Below are positions 1-6,777 of a stretch of DNA of 9,991 nt, piece by piece. Origin of the DNA: Patulibacter sp. (GTDB lineage: Bacteria > Actinomycetota > Thermoleophilia > Solirubrobacterales > Solirubrobacteraceae). The translations under genes were made by a program, and so were the position numbers. The notes beneath the pieces are model-generated. The model worked only from the letters and a program-made list of their open reading frames with translations, made no database searches and was not told the DNA's origin. The stretch is from contig JAVHXX010000126.1 in the NCBI GenBank assembly GCA_031119595.1, positions 1 to 9,991 of the forward strand, read 5' to 3'. Each line of letters opens with the position of its first letter. The stretch's first letter is position 1.

Positions 1-1819
1 CAATGAGCGCGTTCAACGCGCCCTTGGTCACGGACCAGCCGACGAGCGGCATCGCGTGCTTGACCTGCGTGGCGAAGTCGAGACCAGCGGCGGCATCGCC
101 GGTGATCCGGGCGACCGCCGCGCCGGGCACGAGCTGCGTCGCGAGCGGCGAGACCTGCGCGCGGAGCGCCTTGATCGCGTTCGCGTTCGCCGACGGGCCG
201 TGGTCGGGCAGCGGCACCCGCACGATCGCGGTGCGGCCGTCCCTGCTCACCTCGACGGGCACCTGCCCGCCGCCACCCGTCACCTTGGCGGCGCGGGCGC
301 CGAGCGCATGCAGGCCGTGCAGGGCCGGAGCCGACCCGAGCCGGGCGCCGGAGACGACGAAGTCGGCCTCGTCGCCGCTGCCCGGGAACGCCTGGTCGAT
401 GGTGCGCTCCGCGTCGATCGCGGGCACGCCCTTGGGCAGCGACTCGATGCCGCCCTGGCCGAGCGTCATCGTCGTCGCCGGGACGGCGAGCGCGAGCAGC
501 ACGAGGAGCGCAGCGGCCAGCGACGTGCGGGGCGCCCGGGTCACGCGGTCGGCGATCACGGCCCAGGCGCCGCGGCGCTCGCGGCCGGCGCGACGTCCGC
601 GGCGTGATGCGGGGTGCGGGTCGGCGATGCCGACACCCGAGGCGGGGTGGCGTGCGTCGACGGCCTCACGGGCCGCCCGGACCACCACGGCGTCGCGGCG
701 GGTCTGCTCGCGACGCGCGCGGCGGCGCTTCGCGCCCGGCAGGCCGAGCCGGCCCGCTTCGACGCGGTCCCCGAGGAGCGTGAGCATCGCCGGGAGCACG
801 GTGAGCGAACCGAGCAGCGCGATCGCGACGACGGTGATGGTGCCGACGCCCATCGACGTGAACACGGCGTTGCCGGTGAGCAGGAGCCCCGCGAGCGCCA
901 CCATCACGGTGCACCCGGACACGAGGATCGCCCGGCCGACGCTGGCCGACGCGGCCGCGAGGGCCGCACCCTCGCCCAGGCCCCGGCGGCGTTCCTCGCG
1001 CTCGCGGCGCACGTAGAACAGCGAGTAGTCGACGCCGACCGCGAGCCCGATGAGGACCACGAGCGAGCCGGTCGAGTCGCTGTTGGGGACGGCCTGCGAG
1101 ATCACGCCGAGCGCGCCCAACGCGCCTGCCACCGCGGTCACGCCCAGCACGAGCGGCACGATCGCCGCGACGAGCGCACCGAACGCGAGCACGAGGATGA
1201 GCAGCGTGAGCGGGACGGAGAGGCGCTCGGCGCGCTGGAGGTCCGCGGCGACCACGTCGTCGACCGCCGCATCGACCGCGCCGTCGGCCGACTCGGTGAG
1301 CGTGACCTCGGGGTGCGCGGCGCGGGCGCGGTCGAGCAGCTGCGTGATCGGCTTCGCCTGGTCGGCGGCGGTGCGGTGCGGGTCGCGGAGGCTCGCCGCG
1401 AGGAGCACCCCGCGGCCGTCGGCCGTGCGCATCTGCTCCACGCTTCCGCCGCCCGGCAGGGCACTCGCCACGCCGCTGACGATCGGAAGCGCGGCGATCC
1501 GGCGCTGGAGGTCCGCGGCGACGCGGTCCGTCGTGGCGCGGGAGCTCGACCGCACGAGCACGCGGTCGGTCGAGGGGCCGTTCAGCCCGGACGCGTCGAC
1601 GCGGGCGTCGGCGACCGCCGACTCGCTGGTGCCACCGTCACCGACGATGGACTTGCTGCCGGTGACCGCACCGCCGGCCACGCAGGCGACGATGAGCGCG
1701 ACCCACAGCGCGATGGTGAGCTTCGGCCACCGTGCGGCGACCTTCGCCATCGCGTGGACGACCCGGGCGATGCCGCCCGGCGGTGGGGCGGAGGGCAGGA
1801 CGGGAGGGTGTTTCGACAT
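1..1819 (-). CDS. MMPL family RND-type membrane transporter (3' end cut off by window)
   Basis: Reading leftwards from the ATG at 1819 gives 606 uninterrupted codons with no stop before the window edge, so the C-terminal part is missing. The layout is that of MMPL/RND exporters: TM1 at residues about 35-53, an extracytoplasmic loop 54-198, a TM block about 200-348 and TM7 at 432-450. A second extracytoplasmic domain runs from about 455 to 590, and the sequence stops as TM8 begins. Residues 257-270 hold the family motif in which GxxVDYSLFYVRRERE follows a TM helix; the Asp in this segment belongs to the proton relay in the family. MMPL proteins use proton motive force to export lipids or hydrophobic compounds; the substrate cannot be read here. 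The cytoplasmic loop between the two halves is unusually long and Arg-rich (residues 351-416). The start is tentative: GGGAG lies only 2 bases before the ATG. Codon use matches the neighbours. Some 100-200 residues probably lie outside the window. Confidence 0.92.
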   Translation of the reverse strand, partial: MSKHPPVLPSAPPPGGIARVVHAMAKVAARWPKLTIALWVALIVACVAGGAVTGSKSIVGDGGTSESAVADARVDASGLNGPSTDRVLVRSSSRATTDRVAADLQRRIAALPIVSGVASALPGGGSVEQMRTADGRGVLLAASLRDPHRTAADQAKPITQLLDRARAAHPEVTLTESADGAVDAAVDDVVAADLQRAERLSVPLTLLILVLAFGALVAAIVPLVLGVTAVAGALGALGVISQAVPNSDSTGSLVVLIGLAVGVDYSLFYVRREREERRRGLGEGAALAAASASVGRAILVSGCTVMVALAGLLLTGNAVFTSMGVGTITVVAIALLGSLTVLPAMLTLLGDRVEAGRLGLPGAKRRRARREQTRRDAVVVRAAREAVDARHPASGVGIADPHPASRRGRRAGRERRGAWAVIADRVTRAPRTSLAAALLVLLALAVPATTMTLGQGGIESLPKGVPAIDAERTIDQAFPGSGDEADFVVSGARLGSAPALHGLHALGARAAKVTGGGGQVPVEVSRDGRTAIVRVPLPDHGPSANANAIKALRAQVSPLATQLVPGAAVARITGDAAAGLDFATQVKHAMPLVGWSVTKGALNALI

Positions 1820-1887
1820 GTCTCCCAGCCTGCGGGCGCGGCGGGCTCGTGTCGTTGGGGCGCAGGGGCGTCCGCGGCGTGGCGGGC

Positions 1888-1917
1888 CCCCGGATCCGGG
1901 GTGGGGCTTTCCCCACC
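1888..1917 (-). terminator. Two overlapping perfect inverted repeats between nhaA and the MMPL gene
   Basis: Positions 1900-1917 form a perfect 7-bp stem (GGTGGGG / CCCCACC) around a 4-base loop. Positions 1888-1901 are a perfect 14-bp palindrome, CCCCGGATCCGGGG. The two share bases 1900-1901, so on RNA they are alternative folds. The first hairpin lies about 40 bases past the nhaA stop and could end that transcript, but no U-tract follows. The palindrome is about 70 bases upstream of the MMPL start, where an operator for a dimeric repressor would also fit. I cannot tell these roles apart from sequence. The 137-bp gap holds no convincing gene. Confidence 0.4.
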
Positions 1918-1956
1918 ATCACGGCCGCGGCGGGGTCGGCGCGCGGCCGGTCTCCT

Positions 1957-3225
1957 TCACGACGACTCGGCCTCGAGTCGCCGGTACCGCCGGTTGCGGA
2001 GGGTCAGGAGGGTGCCTGCGAACACCGCCGCCAGCACGCTCCCGGTGAGCACGCCGACCTTCACGTGCTCGTCACGGATGCTGGCGGCGCCGAACGCGAG
2101 CTCCCCGATCAGCAGCGACACCGTGAACCCGACGCCGGCGAGCATCGAGAGCCCGAGGACGTCCGCCCACTCGAGGTCGTCGTCGAGATCGGCGCGGGTG
2201 AAGCGGGAGACGAGGAAGGTGGCCCCGAACACGCCGAGGGTCTTGCCGACCACGAGCCCGATGACGATGCCGAGCGCGATCCGGTCGCCGAGGGCGTCGC
2301 GGAGTCCGTGCAGGCCACCGACCGCGACCCCGGCGGAGAAGAACGCGAACACCGGGACCGCGAGCCCGGCGGAGATCGGGCGGAACCGGTGCTCGAAGTG
2401 CTCGGCGAGGCCGGGGCCCGCGTCGGGGCCACCGGCGGCGTCGCTCCGGAGCACCGGGACCGCGAACCCGAGCAGGACCCCGGCGACCGTCGCGTGGATC
2501 CCGGATGCGTGGACCAACCCCCAGGTCGTCACCGCAAGCGGCAGGAGCAGCCACCACGCGCGGACGCGGCGTTGCACGAGGACGGTGAACGCCGCGAGCG
2601 GCACGAGCGCCAGCGCGAACCACCAGATGTGCAGCTCGCTCGTGAAGAACAGCGCGATGATCGTGATCGCGAAGAGGTCGTCGACCACCGCGAGGGTGAG
2701 CAGGAAGGTGCGGAGCGCCGCGGGGAGGTGACTGCTCACGACCGCGAGGACCGCCAGCGCGAAGGCGATGTCCGTGGCGGTCGGGATGGCCCACCCCTTG
2801 AGGGACCCGGCCTCTCCGCCCGCGTTGACGGCGACGAACAGCACGGCGGGGACCGCCATGCCACCGAGCGCCGCGGCGACCGGCAGCGCGGCACGACGCG
2901 GATCGCGCAGGTCACCGGCGACGAACTCGCGCTTGAGTTCGAGCCCGGCGACGAAGAAGAAGATCGCGAGCAGACCGTCGCCCGCCCACGTTCCGAGCGG
3001 AAGCTCGAGGTGCAAGGCAGCCGGTCCGACGGGGTGGTCGCGAAGCGACGCGTAGGCGGCACCGTAGGTCGAGTTCGCCCAGACCAGCGCGAACACGGTC
3101 GCGGCGAGAAGGAGGGCCCCGCCGACGGTCTCGCTGCGGAGGATCTCGGCCATCCGCTGCGCCTCCGGGAGGCTCGGGCGGCTCAGGAGCGGTGATCGCG
3201 GGCGGTCACCCGTGGAATTGGGCAT
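1957..3225 (-). CDS. nhaA: Na+/H+ antiporter NhaA
   Basis: This 422-residue integral membrane protein exchanges cytoplasmic Na+ (or Li+) for external H+, contributing to pH and sodium homeostasis. It is about the usual length for NhaA (E. coli 388) with extra residues at the N-terminus. Visible hallmarks are GLELKREF at 94-101, the TATDIAFA segment with Asp152 (equivalent of E. coli Asp133) and the LAVVDDL segment with Asp182-Asp183 (the Asp163-Asp164 ion-binding pair). Further on are SGIHATVAGVLLGF at 241-254, GKTLG with Lys328 (Lys300 equivalent) and AGVGFTVSLLIGELAF at 363-378. All key acidic and basic residues are present, so it should be functional. I chose the ATG at 3225, preceded by AAGGA with a 4-base gap, over an in-frame start 18 codons upstream that would add residues not expected in the family. 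It is flanked by hairpins on both sides and is probably transcribed alone. Confidence 0.96.
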   Translation of the reverse strand: MPNSTGDRPRSPLLSRPSLPEAQRMAEILRSETVGGALLLAATVFALVWANSTYGAAYASLRDHPVGPAALHLELPLGTWAGDGLLAIFFFVAGLELKREFVAGDLRDPRRAALPVAAALGGMAVPAVLFVAVNAGGEAGSLKGWAIPTATDIAFALAVLAVVSSHLPAALRTFLLTLAVVDDLFAITIIALFFTSELHIWWFALALVPLAAFTVLVQRRVRAWWLLLPLAVTTWGLVHASGIHATVAGVLLGFAVPVLRSDAAGGPDAGPGLAEHFEHRFRPISAGLAVPVFAFFSAGVAVGGLHGLRDALGDRIALGIVIGLVVGKTLGVFGATFLVSRFTRADLDDDLEWADVLGLSMLAGVGFTVSLLIGELAFGAASIRDEHVKVGVLTGSVLAAVFAGTLLTLRNRRYRRLEAESS

Positions 3226-3286
3226 GGAGTCCTTGGGCAGGCAGGGGCGGTCGACGACGCCGACCAGACTTCCCGGCACACCTCGA

Positions 3287-3292
3287 CGTCAA
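3287..3292 (-). promoter_or_regulatory. Possible -35 element for nhaA
   Basis: On the minus strand the sequence reads TTGACG about 62 bases before the nhaA ATG, a good match to the housekeeping -35 hexamer (TTGACA). At 17-18 bases spacing there is no good TAnnnT -10 box, only GTCTGG/TCTGGT. The position would leave a leader of roughly 30 bases, which is reasonable. This is weak evidence from one half-site, noted because the hairpin just upstream makes a separate nhaA promoter likely. Confidence 0.2.
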
Positions 3293-3297
3293 CCTAG

Positions 3298-3317
3298 CGG
3301 CTTCCGGGACGGAGCCG
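3298..3317 (-). terminator. Stem-loop after the LysE-family gene
   Basis: The minus-strand RNA folds as CGGCUCCG, loop UCC, then CGGAAGCCG: an 8-bp stem with one bulged A. It begins 8 bases after the stop codon of the LysE-family gene (TGA at 3327-3325). No U-tract follows. The position directly after a stop and the GC-rich stem fit a terminator or 3'-end stabilising hairpin of the type common in high-GC bacteria. Confidence 0.4.
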
Positions 3318-3324
3318 AGCGGGG

Positions 3325-4029
3325 TCAGCGATGCGTCGTCGTGAGCACGCGCGCGCCGAAGCCGACGAGCACGAGGCCCGTGATGCGTTCCATCAGGCGC
3401 TGCGCGGAAGGCCGCTGGAGCCGGTCGGCGGTGCGGCGCACGATCACGCCGTAGAGGAGCAGCCAGCCGAGCGTGATCGCCACGTGGAACGCGACCAGGG
3501 CGATGAGCCCCGGCGTGTGCGCCACGCCGTCGGGGACGAGCTGCGGCAGCAGCCCGGTGTAGAAGACCGCGATCTTCGGGTTGAGGATGTTGCTCATGAA
3601 CCCCGTGCGGAACGGGTTCGCCATGCCGCTGCCGAGCGTGGACCGCGCCGGCACGGTCTCGGCCTCGACGGCGGTCACGGCCACCGGATCGCCGGTGACG
3701 GGATCGACCACGAGCGGTGCGAGCTCCTCGCCGCGGTCATCCACGCGCCGGCGGGTGCGCCACAGCGTCGAGAGCCCGAGCCACAGCAGGTACGCCCCAC
3801 AGACGTACTTCACGACCGAGTACGCGGTCGCGGACGCCGCCAGCAGCGCGGCGAGCCCGCCGACGGTGAGCGTGCCCCACAGCAGCAGCCCGGTGGTGAT
3901 CCCCACCGCCGCCCGCCGCGCCGCGACACGACCACCGAGCGCCGCACGGGTGACCACGGCCACGTCGGGCCCCGGGGCCACCGTGAGCAACACGAGCGTC
4001 ACGACGGCGGCAACGATCTGACCGGTCAC
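3325..4029 (-). CDS. LysE/RhtB family amino-acid exporter
   Basis: This 234-residue multi-TM protein belongs to the LysE/RhtB translocator superfamily, which exports amino acids and derivatives (lysine, homoserine, threonine, cysteine). The motifs are in the expected order: APGPD at 18-22 in the first helix, a Gly/Arg stretch at 32-45, the KYVCGAYLLWLG helix at 74-85, and FRTGFMSNILNPKIAVFY at 140-157, which is the family's NPK signature. Three C-terminal helices follow. I chose the GTG at 4029 because it puts the PGP motif about 20 residues from the start, as in the family. An earlier GTG at 4119 would make the protein begin inside a strong hairpin. Its Shine-Dalgarno is poor. The cytoplasmic loop between helices 3 and 4 (residues 92-139) is 20-30 residues longer than usual and acidic. 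The substrate cannot be assigned from sequence. Confidence 0.88.
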   Translation of the reverse strand: MTGQIVAAVVTLVLLTVAPGPDVAVVTRAALGGRVAARRAAVGITTGLLLWGTLTVGGLAALLAASATAYSVVKYVCGAYLLWLGLSTLWRTRRRVDDRGEELAPLVVDPVTGDPVAVTAVEAETVPARSTLGSGMANPFRTGFMSNILNPKIAVFYTGLLPQLVPDGVAHTPGLIALVAFHVAITLGWLLLYGVIVRRTADRLQRPSAQRLMERITGLVLVGFGARVLTTTHR

Positions 4030-4093
4030 CGACCGAGTATCGCCAGAACGCGCCGGCGCGGCAAGGACGGGCCCAGGCGCCGCGCCGGGCCGG

Positions 4094-4128
4094 CGGGGCG
4101 ACGTGACCTTCCCGGCCACGTCGCCCCG
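4094..4128 (-). terminator. Perfect 12-bp stem-loop after the thioredoxin-like surface protein gene
   Basis: Arms 4094-4105 and 4117-4128 (CGGGGCGACGTG and its exact complement) form a 12-bp perfect stem with an 11-base loop. It starts 19 bases after the TAG stop of the surface protein gene at 4149-4147. It is the strongest hairpin I found between genes. There is no U-run after it, as is frequent for terminators in high-GC organisms. It separates the surface protein gene from the LysE-family gene and argues against read-through as one operon, although mRNA stabilisation is also possible. Confidence 0.6.
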
Positions 4129-4146
4129 GGCACCTGCGCTGGCGCG

Positions 4147-6582
4147 CTACTTCTTGACCTTGATGGCGCCGCCGTCGACCTTCGCGGCGAGGTAGTTCAC
4201 GTCACCGAGCCACGAGATCGTGACCGTCCACGTGCCCTTGGCGAGCTTCGGCACCTTGAGGGTGACGACGCCCTTGACCAGCGTGCCGGTCACGAGCTTG
4301 GCGGTCTTGCCCTTGACGAGCTTGATCGTGACCTTGCCGGTGGCCGCGGCCTTGCCGCTCGGCACGCTCACCTTGACGGTGTACGTGCCGGCCTTGGCAT
4401 GGGTCGGCGCCTTGGCGACGGCCCCGGCGACCTTGCTGGCCTTGATCGCGACGACCTTGGCGATCGGCGTGGGTGCGGGGGACGGGGCCGGGGTGACCGC
4501 CGGGGCGGGCGTGCCGGTGTTCTGCGGCGTCTGCGCGCCGGTGTCGCCACCGTTGCCGGTGCCGTTCCCGTTGCCCGCGCCGGTGTCGCCACCGGTCGTG
4601 GGCACGCTCGGGAGGCCGTCGAAGAACACGTCGAGCGCGTTGACGGCGGCGATGCCACCGGCGACGGACGCGGGCGACGTGGCGGAGCCCCACGCGGCGT
4701 TGACGCTGTTCTTGCGCAGCTGCGCGAGGCCCCAGGCACCGACGACGGTGTTGAGGTTGGCGTCGGAGGTGCCCGCGGTGCGGTTCGCGAGCCACGCGGC
4801 CTTCGCAGCGGCGAGGTTCGCCGGGGCGTTCGCGCCGAGGGCCGTGAGCGCGGACTGCAGCGCAGCCGGGCTGACCGGGATCGCGTTCGCGTTGCCACTG
4901 GTGGAGGACGCGACCGTGACGGCCGGGTCCTTCGTGCTCGTGGCAGCCGAGTAGGTCAGCGTCGCGTAATCCGCGGCGACGAGGAACTGCGCGTCATCGG
5001 TGTCCGATGCGGTGTTCGCGTAGAGCGTCGTCGGATCGGTCTGCGCGGTGAACGCTGCGATCTGCTGGTTGATCGTCGACCAGATCGGGGCGTCGCTCGG
5101 GAGCTTCGCGGGGGTCAGCCCGATCTGGTTCTGCTGCGGGTTGGTGTAGGCCCAGCTCGACATGTACTCCTTGTAGGAGCCGTCGCCGTTGTCGATGATC
5201 CACTGGCGGTTCACGCCGTCGACCGGGGTGTTGCCGGTGGTCGCCTTGCCCTGGTAGCCGACGAGGTACGGCACCTGGAGCTTGCGGATCGTCGACGCCG
5301 CGGCGCTCGTGTCGACCGTGCCACCCGGGTAGTAGGTGACGATCGGGGCGTACTCGGTCTTCAGGTTGCCGAGGAACTTCGCCACGAGGTCGCCGTAGAG
5401 CGACGTCGGGTTGGCGTTCGGCGTGGTCGTGCCACCGGTCGTGTACGACACGGTGTTGCGGGTCTGGAGCGGGTTCACCGCGCTCGTGGTCGCGCCACCG
5501 GCGAGGCCGCCGTCGAGGACGGTGTCGAAGTTCCACACCGTGCTGTTCGTGTTCTGCGCGTCACGGTTGACGAACGGCAGGACCGGGCGGGTGTTCGGGC
5601 ACCACGTGCCGCCGAAGAGGATCGGCGCGGTCGCGTCGGTCGCGCTGCCGAGCAGGTCCACGAGCTCCGGGTACGTGATCTGGTGCACGCGCCAGCCACC
5701 CTTGGCGGGGTCGTTGTCGGCGTCCGTGAGGACCGGGACGCTCTTGCCGCTCGCGTCGCTGCTCGTCTGCGTCTGGTGGCGGAAGTTCACCTCGTCCTTC
5801 CACCACGAGAACTCACTGCTCGTGCTGAAGCCCGCCGGGTCGCCGATCGCGCCGGCGGTCAGGGTGTAGGCCGAGCCGGAGAGCTGGGTCAGGTCGACCG
5901 ACTTCACCTTCGACGACGCGTTCTTGTCGTAGACGAAGAAGTAGCTGTCGAGGACGTTCGCGGAGGTCGCGCCACCGCGGTAGTCGTAGGCGGGCGTGGC
6001 CTGGGTGTCGTTCGCGACGCCGGCGTTGCCGGTGGTCGCGGTGATCGTCGCGCTCTCGGACCCGTTGTTGTTCACCGTCGCGGTGACGCCGTTGCCGAGG
6101 TAGCTGACGAGGTTCAGCCACGCGCTCGTGTAGATGCCCTGCGAGCGGGTGGAGATCTGGCCGATCGCCGGCGCGTTGCGGATGTCGAGCGTCGGCTCGG
6201 TGATGTCGCCGACCTTCGCGCTGCCGGACAGGTTCGGATCGAACCAGTAGACGTTCTTCACGCCGGTCGCCTTGGCCGCGGCCTCGACCTCCTGCGCGTG
6301 CGTCTTGAAGGTCGCGTCGGTGGCCGGGTCGCCGATGAGGAGGGCGTACTTGCCGGACTGCTGCAGCAGCCACTGGAAGCGGTCGTACGTGACGACCTTG
6401 ATCGCCGGGTCCGTGTCGGACGCCGGCAGGCCGAGGGCGTGCTGGAGGTAGGTGGCCTCGGTGTACGCGGTGGTGGCCGCGGTGCGGGTGGCCGCCTGGG
6501 CGGGGGCCGCGGCGGCGAACGGGACGGCCGCGAGGGCCGCCGCGAGGGCGACGGAGCGGGTCCGTCGATGGAGCAGGTTCAC
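4147..6582 (-). CDS. Secreted surface protein: two degenerate thioredoxin-like segments plus C-terminal Ig-like domain
   Basis: The protein has 811 residues. The GTG start at 6582 follows AGAGAG with a 6-base gap and gives a clear Sec signal peptide: basic LLHRRTR, Ala/Val hydrophobic core, cleavage near AQA|A at residues 28-31. Residues about 79-120 and 319-358 look like two copies of the first half of a thioredoxin fold. The pattern is a beta-strand ending in (L/F)xG, an active-site-like turn, a helix, then (N/S)(S)T/VxW/YxFDxxLxG. The second copy has FGGTWCPNTR at 323-332, so only one active-site cysteine (Cys328), and it is the only cysteine in the protein. Residues 433-446 (RKLQVPYLVGYQGK) resemble the cis-proline strand of thioredoxins; residues 212-221 (DSYFFVYDKN) may be the partner strand of the first copy. 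An Asn/Thr/Ala helical region 565-660 follows, then a Gly/Thr/Pro linker 662-705. A bacterial Ig-like domain of the group 3 type (about 706-811) ends at the C-terminus with no anchor or LPxTG motif. Function is unknown; catalysis by the usual two-cysteine redox cycle is unlikely. Confidence 0.85.
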   Translation of the reverse strand: MNLLHRRTRSVALAAALAAVPFAAAAPAQAATRTAATTAYTEATYLQHALGLPASDTDPAIKVVTYDRFQWLLQQSGKYALLIGDPATDATFKTHAQEVEAAAKATGVKNVYWFDPNLSGSAKVGDITEPTLDIRNAPAIGQISTRSQGIYTSAWLNLVSYLGNGVTATVNNNGSESATITATTGNAGVANDTQATPAYDYRGGATSANVLDSYFFVYDKNASSKVKSVDLTQLSGSAYTLTAGAIGDPAGFSTSSEFSWWKDEVNFRHQTQTSSDASGKSVPVLTDADNDPAKGGWRVHQITYPELVDLLGSATDATAPILFGGTWCPNTRPVLPFVNRDAQNTNSTVWNFDTVLDGGLAGGATTSAVNPLQTRNTVSYTTGGTTTPNANPTSLYGDLVAKFLGNLKTEYAPIVTYYPGGTVDTSAAASTIRKLQVPYLVGYQGKATTGNTPVDGVNRQWIIDNGDGSYKEYMSSWAYTNPQQNQIGLTPAKLPSDAPIWSTINQQIAAFTAQTDPTTLYANTASDTDDAQFLVAADYATLTYSAATSTKDPAVTVASSTSGNANAIPVSPAALQSALTALGANAPANLAAAKAAWLANRTAGTSDANLNTVVGAWGLAQLRKNSVNAAWGSATSPASVAGGIAAVNALDVFFDGLPSVPTTGGDTGAGNGNGTGNGGDTGAQTPQNTGTPAPAVTPAPSPAPTPIAKVVAIKASKVAGAVAKAPTHAKAGTYTVKVSVPSGKAAATGKVTIKLVKGKTAKLVTGTLVKGVVTLKVPKLAKGTWTVTISWLGDVNYLAAKVDGGAIKVKK
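4534..4594 (-). repeat. 19-bp direct repeat in the Gly/Thr linker
   Basis: The 19-base string at 4534-4552 recurs exactly at 4576-4594, a 42-bp (14-codon) period inside the surface protein gene. Both copies encode GGDTGA. It marks the flexible linker before the Ig-like domain as a product of in-frame tandem duplication, and a place where length variation between strains is likely. Confidence 0.7.
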
Positions 6583-6638
6583 GCTGTTCTCTCTGGTGGG
6601 ATGGGTGATGGTGGTGACGGGGCGGTCGAGGACCCGGT

Positions 6639-6653
6639 GCCCTGGACCAGGGC
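6639..6653. promoter_or_regulatory. 15-bp palindrome upstream of the thioredoxin-like surface protein
   Basis: GCCCTGG A CCAGGGC is a perfect 7-bp inverted repeat with one central base, 56 bases upstream of the GTG start at 6582. Size, symmetry and position fit an operator for a dimeric regulator. I do not recognise the regulator, and no -35/-10 pair is obvious around it. The 195-bp gap holds no convincing gene; a weaker 6-bp inverted repeat (CCGGAC / GTCCGG at 6662-6688) lies next to it. Confidence 0.4.
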
Positions 6654-6749
6654 GCACTCGGCCGGACCGGCTGCCAGGTGGCGTCCGGTCGGCGTCGTCT
6701 CGGGTGGAGGCGCGGCAGGTGCCGCGCTCAGGCTGTGGTGGGGTCGATC

Positions 6750-6772
6750 GGGCCGGCGGGGTGCTCCGGCCC
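6750..6772 (-). terminator. Stem-loop after the stalked surface protein gene
   Basis: GGGCCGG (6750-6756) and CCGGCCC (6766-6772) form a perfect 7-bp GC-only stem around a 9-base loop, beginning 5 bases after the TGA stop at 6780-6778. No U-tract follows. The position fits a terminator for the symporter/stalk gene pair, leaving the next gene with its own promoter. Confidence 0.45.
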
Positions 6773-6777
6773 GGGGC

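Noticed and set aside
614..2731. A 705-codon plus-strand open frame opposite the MMPL and nhaA genes
   Set aside because: Its translation is Arg/His/Glu/Asp-rich with no recognisable domain and crosses two well-supported genes and their gap. The overlapping plus-strand frame at 1732-3195 fails for the same reasons.
4117..4119. GTG at 4119 as the start of the LysE-family exporter
   Set aside because: It sits inside the 12-bp hairpin and adds 30 residues before the helix that should begin the protein. The GTG at 4029 gives the family-typical spacing to the PGP motif.
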